From assembly GCF_042767895.1 (NCBI RefSeq), contig NC_091578.1:9901846-9924345 (forward strand): DNA of 22,500 nucleotides, read 5' to 3'. A program made the position numbers and the translations under genes. The stretch comes from Penaeus vannamei (taxonomy: Eukaryota; Arthropoda; Malacostraca; Decapoda; Penaeidae). Position 1 is the first letter of the stretch. Each line of letters begins with the position of its first letter. Below are positions 18,286 to 22,500 of the stretch, piece by piece. The notes beneath the pieces are model-generated. The model searched no databases. It was given only the letters and a program-made list of their open reading frames with translations, and was not told the DNA's origin.

Positions 18286-18600
18286 GGTTAGTTAGTTTGT
18301 TCGTTGGTTAGCAAGATAACTCAAAAAATTATGAACAGATTTTTTATGAACATTTTACCAGAGGTCTTAGGTCTTAGCCTAACTTCGATTCCATTACATT
18401 TTCGCAGTGACCCAGATCCTGGATTTTTTTAAATGGTTGGATCATTAGCCCTATTGCCTTGCCTCCGTCTAGAAAGTTATGTTTACGGACGTCACCTGTG
18501 TACTTGAAAAGGGGGATTTTGGTGTACTTCTTTCTTCTTCTTTGTAAATATTTTTACTGCATCAGCGACCTTATTGCCTTGGCGGAGTGTATCTAGCTTG
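18286..18600 (+). mobile_element. Degenerate dispersed repeat (TTGGTTAG ... CCTTGGCGGAG type)
   Basis: Ordered words GTTGGTTAGCAAGATAACTC, TTATGAACAGATTTT, CAGTGACCCAGATCCTGG plus ATTTTTTTAAA, and GCCTTGGCGGAG match, from memory, a short nonautonomous repeat met often in noncoding DNA of fishes, molluscs and other aquatic animals. The right end normally continues GGAGGT.TGCGCTCT; here it is GGAGTGTATCTAG, so it is decayed. TATTGCCTTG occurs at 18452-18461 and 18572-18581, bracketing a segment that looks inserted or duplicated. No coding capacity is present. I cannot name the family. Confidence 0.5.
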
Positions 18601-18796
18601 TCAATGAAATTGTTATAAAATGTATCTTCAGCTGTGATGGAGTATTCTTCTTTCTCTTTCCCATTCTCGTGTCCACTCTTTCTCTATCTTGCCCTGCCTT
18701 CCGATACTACTATAACACTCACTCACTCATTCTCTCCCCCTTCTCACATTCTTGCTATCGTTCATTGGTACTCTCTCTCGCTCTCTCTCCCCCCCC

Positions 18797-18799
<3 letters not shown>
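18601..18799. other. Mixed to C/T-rich spacer
   Basis: A short AT-rich piece (TTGTTATAAAATGTATCTTC) leads into C/T-rich DNA with ACTCACTCACTC and C10. A 296-codon frame begins at 18634 but consists mostly of Ser/Pro/Leu repeats. No gene is called. Confidence 0.45.
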
Positions 18800-18867
<68 letters not shown>

Positions 18868-19231
18868 CCCTCTCCCTCTCCCTCTCCCTCTCCCTCTCCC
18901 TCTCCCTCTCCCTCTCCCTCTCCTTCTCCTTCTCCCTTCTCCTTCTCCTTCTCCTTCTCCCTCTCCCTCCTCCCTCTCCCTCTCTCTCTCCCTCTCCCTC
19001 TCCCTCTCCCTCTCCTTCTCCTTCTCCTTCTCGCTCTCCTTCTCCTTCTCCTTCTCCTTCTCCCTCTCCCTCTCCCTCTCTTTCTCGCTCTTATTGTGTG
19101 TCAAATGTGGTTAAACCTTCACCATGCTGTGGCAGACTCTCTCTCTCCCTCTCCCTCTCCCTCTCCCTCTCTCTCTCCCTCTCCCTCTCCTTCTCCTTCT
19201 CCCTCTCCCTCTCCCTCTCTCTCTCCCTCTC
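18800..19231. repeat. (CT)n followed by (CTCCCT)n and (CTCCTT)n
   Basis: CT runs 18800-18863. Hexamers CTCCCT then CTCCTT (18864-19080) follow, with two register changes. The array is interrupted by the 56-bp unique segment at 19081-19136 and resumes as CTCCCT to 19231. Confidence 0.9.
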
Positions 19232-19287
19232 TTTCTCGCTCTTTTTGTGTGTCAAATGCGGTTAAACCTTCACCGTGCTGTGGCAGA
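19081..19287. repeat. 56-bp unique segment duplicated at 151-bp step
   Basis: TTTCTCGCTCTTATTGTGTG through CTGTGGCAGA (19081-19136) recurs at 19232-19287 with three differences in 56 positions. Two of them are TG versus CG and CA versus CG (ATGTGG/ATGCGG and CCATGC/CCGTGC). The 95 bp between are CTCCCT hexamers resembling those upstream, so the whole 151-bp hexamer-plus-tail unit appears tandemly duplicated. Confidence 0.88.
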
Positions 19288-19606
19288 AGACGCCCGCAGA
19301 CAGCGCCTTCCACGTGTTTAAAAAGCAACGTCGTCCGCATTAGAGTAAAAAAGAACATAACAAAAAAGATAGGAAGTGAAAAAAAAGAAAAAGAAGAAGA
19401 AAACACGTTAAGAAAATGGGAGGAAACACTGTCCGTAAAGTATAAAAATGATAAATATATAGTATTTGATTTTTTTAAGGGTCGAAATAAAAATATTATA
19501 CATCTTAAAAATTTTGCCATTTAACAAAATAACAACAAAAACAACAACAGCAAATCATAAACTGCATAATTAAAAAAACAAATAAATAAAAGTTACTGGA
19601 ACAACC
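19288..19606. other. Balanced then A-rich low-copy DNA
   Basis: A CpG-rich start (GACGCCCGCAGACAGCGCC and CACGTG at 19311-19316) passes into A/G-rich and AT-rich DNA. The plus-strand frame from the CT array continues to 19524 as a Lys/Glu/Asn-rich tail ending KNIIHLKNFAI. That is typical of A-rich sequence, and I do not recognise a domain. Confidence 0.4.
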
Positions 19607-19745
19607 TGTACCCGAAATACGGTACATTGGGTGTGTTGGGAGGGCTGGGGAGGGCGAGGGGAGGGGTAGGGGGAGGTGCAAGTGGTGTTGGGCGTGGTCA
19701 AGTTCACATGACTGGTATATATATGTACTTGACTTGACTCGGTAA
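19607..19745. other. Small hairpin and G-rich segment
   Basis: TGTACC (19607-19612) and GGTACA (19621-19626) form a 6-bp stem with an 8-nt loop. G-rich DNA follows, then TGGTCAAGTTCA (19695-19706), two adjacent nuclear-receptor-like half sites, a GGGCGTGG (KLF/Sp-type) word overlapping it, and TATATATATG. The layout is promoter-like, but nothing transcribed was recognised downstream. Confidence 0.3.
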
Positions 19746-20073
19746 AAGGCGATATGGAGAAAGGGGGAAGGAGGAACAGAGGTGAAAGGAGGTGAGGGAA
19801 GATGATAAACAGGAAGGGGGAATTGAAGAGAAAGGGGATATGAATGATATAGGCGAAGGGGAAAGAGAAGAGAGGGAATATAGAGGGAAGGAAGAGGAAA
19901 AGTAAAGGGGAGAAGACTGAATAAGAGGAACGAAGAAAATAGAATATCCAAGGAGTAGGGAGAGAGAAAGTGAGGGTCAGCGAAACGGGAAGATGGAAAA
20001 ACCGATAACCAGAACGTAGTGGAGAAGAAAGATGGAGAAACAAAAGAAGGAAGGAGTTAAAGGCAGGGAAGAA
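19746..20073. repeat. Degenerate purine-rich block
   Basis: GGAAAGGGGGAAGGAGG, GAGAAGAG and AGATGGAGAAA words with scattered T and C. Period is unclear. A minus-strand frame is Ser/Leu/Phe-rich by composition. Confidence 0.65.
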
Positions 20074-20760
20074 GGAAGGAAAGTGAGGGGAGAAGAGAGT
20101 AACCATGAGGCGGAGAGAAGAGGGAAAAAAGTACCTCTAACAGAGAGCAGGGCTTAAAAACGAAGAAAAAAAGAGAACTCACCAAGTAAGAGAAAAACAA
20201 AACACAGAAAAGAGAAAATGGAAGAAAGAAAGCACCCATAAAGTAGGTCAGAAGGAAAGTGAGGGAAGAAGAAAAGTACCCAAGAGATGCGAAGGAGGGG
20301 AGGTAAGGAGGGAATAAAAGTGAGGGGAGAAGAAAGTACCCATGAGGTTTGAAGGAGGGAATAAAAGTCAAGGGAGAAAGAAAAGTACCCACGAGGTAGA
20401 CGAAAGAGAAAGTAAGGGGAAATGAAGAGGAAAGAAAGTGAGGGGAGAAGAAAGTACCCACGAGGCGAATCAGAGAGTACGTGAGGGGAGGGAGGAGGAG
20501 GAGGAGGAGGAGGAGGAGGAGGAGGAGGAGGAGGAGGAGGAGGAGGAAGAAGAAGGAGGAAGGAAAGTGAGCGGAGAAGAAACTACCCACGAGGCAAAGC
20601 ACAGAGTACGTGAGTGCGGGAGGAGGAGAAGGAGGGAAAGGGAAGGGAGGAGAAGGAGGAGGAGGGTGGAGGAGAAGGAGGGAGGAGGGAGGGAGGAAGG
20701 AAAGGAAGTGACGGGAGAAGAAAAGTACCCACGAGGCGAAGCACAGAGTACGTGAGGGGG
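20074..20760. repeat. Interspersed repeat with AGAAAGTACCCACGAGG core
   Basis: A unit of about 45-60 bp, GGAAAGTGAGGGGAGAAGAA then AGTACCCACGAGGCGAAGCA then CAGAGTACGTGAGGGG in its best form, recurs with AGTACCCA or variants at 20098, 20275, 20335, 20384, 20453, 20582 and 20724, plus a weak copy near 20232. Steps range from 49 to 142 bp because purine runs of different lengths separate the units. The three rightmost units carry the full tail with GAGTACGTGAG. This explains the repeated LVGTFFSPHF-like words on the minus strand. Confidence 0.82.
20490..20548. repeat. (GGA)19 microsatellite
   Basis: A perfect GGA run separates two copies of the interspersed unit (cores at 20453 and 20582). It adds about 60 bp to their spacing, so the array grew by triplet expansion inside a spacer. 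Confidence 0.92.
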
Positions 20761-20984
20761 AGCAGGAGGGAGGAGGGAAAAGGAGGAGGAGGGAGGAGGA
20801 GGAGTGAAAGAGGAGCGAAAAGGAGGAGGGAGGAGGAGGAGGAGGGAAAAGGAGGAGGGAAAAGGAGAAGGAGAAGGGAAAAGGAGGAGGAGGAGGGCGG
20901 AGGAGGGAAAAGGAGGAGGAGGAGAACGAGGGAGGAGCGAAAAGGAGAAAGAGGAGGAGGGAAAAGTAGGAGAGGCAGGAACGG
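20761..20984. repeat. GGA/GGGAAAAGGAGGA degenerate block
   Basis: About 225 bp of purines have a 12-18-bp loose unit, GGAGGAGGGAAAAGGA. The block ends at the balanced island starting near 20985. It has high triplex and quadruplex potential. Confidence 0.8.
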
Positions 20985-21195
20985 GACTCCCACCGTATCC
21001 AGGCGTGTCCAGGTGTCCCGGGGTCCAGCGGTAATGTACTGTTAACAAAGATATACTCTTGTGCCCGCCTTGCCATCGACCACGGCGGAGGAATTCGCAA
21101 TGGACGTTTGTCATGTTTATTGTGGGTAATGTGGTGGTGCACCCTGGTGGCATTGTGGCCGGCGGGATTACGAGTCTCTGGCATTCGTTTATTCA
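20985..21195. promoter_or_regulatory. Balanced island (largest candidate cis-regulatory element)
   Basis: About 210 bp of non-repetitive, CpG-containing DNA lie at a purine-to-pyrimidine switch. Motif-like words include GTTAACAAAGATA (TCF/SOX-type AACAAAG), CATGTTTATTGTGGG (forkhead-type TGTTTAT) and AATGTGGTGG (Runt-type TGTGGT), with CpG-rich ACCACGGCGGAGG between them. On the minus strand it is open and forms the N-terminal 70 residues of a 379-codon frame, but the peptide is not recognised and the rest is low-complexity. A regulatory role is inference. Confidence 0.4.
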
Positions 21196-21465
21196 TTTCG
21201 GTTTTGTTTTTTTGTTTTCGGTTTTCGGTCTTACTATTTTCTTTCTTTTCTTTTTTTTCCCCTTTTTCTTCATTTCATTACTTTTTTCTTTCTTTTTCTT
21301 CCTCTTTTCTTTTTTCTTTTTTTTCTTCCTTTTTCTTTTTTCTGTTTCTTTTTCTTTCTTATTTTTCTCTATTTTTTTCTGTCTTTCGTTTTCTTTTCCT
21401 TTCTTTCCGTCATTTTCTATCTTTTTCTTTCTTGCTTTTTTTCTTTCTCTCTTTTAGAAATATTC
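21196..21465. repeat. T-rich (TTTTC/TTC) block
   Basis: About 270 bp of almost pure T and C with TTTTTC and CTTTC words. It ends in TTTCTCTCTTTTAG (to about 21457), which resembles a splice acceptor but is followed by no recognisable exon. Confidence 0.75.
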
Positions 21466-21630
21466 TTGGCAACTGTAATGTAGTTTTTTCTTTTAATTCT
21501 TATTTCTTGTGATACATTTATTTTCTTAACAGTCTATTATTTTTTTGTCGATATCTCCCATTGTCACGTATCTTATTCATATTTACCTAAGCACTGCTCT
21601 GATATTTGTATCTATTTACTTTTGTAACAG
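21466..21630. other. AT-rich low-copy spacer
   Basis: A mixed T-rich sequence with TTGGCAACTGTAATGTAG, TGTCGATATCTCCCATTG and CATATTTACCTAAGCACTGC. It lies at a pyrimidine-to-purine switch. No gene is seen. Confidence 0.4.
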
Positions 21631-21816
21631 AGGGAGGCCGGGAGGAAGGGAGGAAGGGAGGGGGGAAAGGAAGGGTTAGGAAGGGGGAGGAAAGGTGGGA
21701 GGAAAGGAGGGAGGAAAGGAGGGAGAGAGGGAGAGAGGTAGAGGGAAATGAAGAGAGAAAGGGAGAGGGAGTGGGAGAGGGAGAGGGAGAGGGAGAGGGA
21801 AGGAAGGAGAGGAAAG

Positions 21817-21907
<91 letters not shown>
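21631..21907. repeat. GGGA-rich block ending in (GA)n
   Basis: (GGAAGGGA)n and (GGGAGA)n units lead to a (GA)n array with one GAGGA interruption near 21832. The longest perfect run ends at 21907. Frames give Arg/Glu/Gly on plus and Ser/Leu/Pro on minus. Confidence 0.9.
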
Positions 21908-21909
<2 letters not shown>

Positions 21910-22125
21910 ATGAACGAGACAATTGCAAAACTGTTCCATCTTCCGTTCCTTTCCCCCTCCCTCCCCCTCGCCCCCTCCCTTCCTCGGCGTCGACGCAGCA
22001 CCGAATCGCGTCCCCGCCTCCCTCCTCCCCTCTCCCCCTCTCCGAGCCATACCGGCACCAGCAACGTCAGTGACAACGAAAGTGGCACTCGTATCGGATA
22101 GTGCGGAATGGCACTCCTCCCCTCC
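21908..22125. promoter_or_regulatory. CpG-rich mixed island with GCGTCGACGC palindrome
   Basis: The island starts after (GA)n with CTATGAACGAGACAATTGC, crosses a C/T stretch, and then has CpG-rich DNA (TCCTCGGCGTCGACGCAGC). The perfect 10-bp palindrome GCGTCGACGC is at 21987-21996. Further right, GGCACTC occurs twice (near 22083 and 22109), flanking GTATCGGATAGTGCGG. No coding evidence; function is unknown. Confidence 0.35.
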
Positions 22126-22500
22126 CTCCACCCAATCGCCCCCTCCCTCCCTCCTTCGTCTCTCACCCCTCCTCTACCCCCTTTCTGGCCCTGCCCCTCT
22201 ACACTATTCCCCTGGCCTTCCCCTGCTCATCCCCAACACTCTTCCTCCCCCCTTATCCCCCTACCTCCCCTCCCTTCTAACCGCAAACTCAACCCCTTTC
22301 CCTTCCCTTCACCTCCCTAACCCTCTCCTTTTTCTCTCCACTACCCAACTGACCTTCCGCCCTTGCCCCCTTCTATCCCCTTCCCATTTCTTCCCCCAAA
22401 TTCTTTCCCCTTCCCTCCCCTAGCACTCTTAACCCCCTCCTACCCTCCCTTATCCCCTTCCCTCACCCCCTCCTCACCCCATCCCCACCCCCTTCCACTC
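22126..22500. repeat. C/T-rich block continuing past the window end
   Basis: CCCCTCCCTCC, CTTCCCCTTCCC and CCTCACCCC words without a strict period run to the last base, so the block is cut by the window edge. Frames are Pro/Ser/Leu-rich. No gene is seen. Confidence 0.75.

Noticed and set aside
18634..19524. Plus-strand open frame of 296 codons with a Lys/Glu/Asn-rich tail
   Set aside because: Most of it is Ser/Pro/Leu from CT and CTCCCT repeats. The tail is what A-rich DNA encodes. The embedded 56-bp duplication also argues for noncoding turnover.
20057..21196. Minus-strand open frame of 379 codons with repeated LVGTFFSPHF-like words
   Set aside because: The repeated peptides come from the interspersed AGTACCCACGAGG repeat, and the rest is Ser/Leu/Pro from GGA arrays. 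Copies differ in frame and spacing, and no domain is recognised. Only the N-terminal part lies in unique DNA.

Overview
This 22.5 kb window looks like noncoding animal DNA dominated by simple-sequence repeats. I could not support any protein-coding gene, rRNA, tRNA or CRISPR array. The most likely source is a decapod crustacean genome, probably a penaeid shrimp. That is an inference from the very high microsatellite density ((CT/GA)n, (GGA)n, (TG)n, (TA)n, (CTCCCT)n and degenerate ATT/ATC/ATG triplets), for which penaeid genomes are known. Other repeat-rich marine invertebrates, and some fish, are not excluded. No operon-like layout, bacterial promoter or dense coding is visible.

The plus strand alternates between long purine-rich blocks (about 661-1555, 1666-3060, 7560-8163, 9111-9870, 13895-14420, 17215-17475, 19746-20985, 21630-21907) and pyrimidine-rich blocks (about 241-660, 3423-5490, 5720-6440, 8305-9000, 12327-13720, 14660-15595, 16730-17195, 18642-19240, 21930-22500). 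Long open frames cross these blocks, but they are a composition effect. A C/T-only strand cannot spell TAA, TAG or TGA, and its A/G-only complement has no T to start a stop codon. The predicted proteins are therefore Ser/Leu/Pro/Phe or Arg/Glu/Gly/Lys runs.

Between the blocks lie short islands (about 70-220 bp) of balanced, CpG-containing sequence: 1028-1140, 1880-1975, 5583-5687, 6446-6596, 8164-8304, 9001-9110, 10281-10352, 13725-13895, 15061-15180, 16021-16130, 20985-21195 and 21908-22120. Several sit where purine polarity flips. They carry the best candidate regulatory signals, notably an exact DR1 nuclear-receptor element (10315-10327) and an 11-bp direct repeat at a 21-bp step (8182-8213).

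Three regions differ from the microsatellite background. At 11640-12300 is a CpG-rich domain holding a five-unit satellite of about 68 bp arranged A-B-B-B-A. At 17480-18640 is AT-rich low-copy DNA whose right part (18286-18600) resembles a degenerate dispersed repeat seen in many aquatic animals. At 10716-11060 is low-copy DNA with a candidate small exon on the minus strand (10959-11000), which is speculative. Minisatellites with clear periods are listed individually. If any gene is involved here, the window most plausibly lies in an intron or an intergenic interval.
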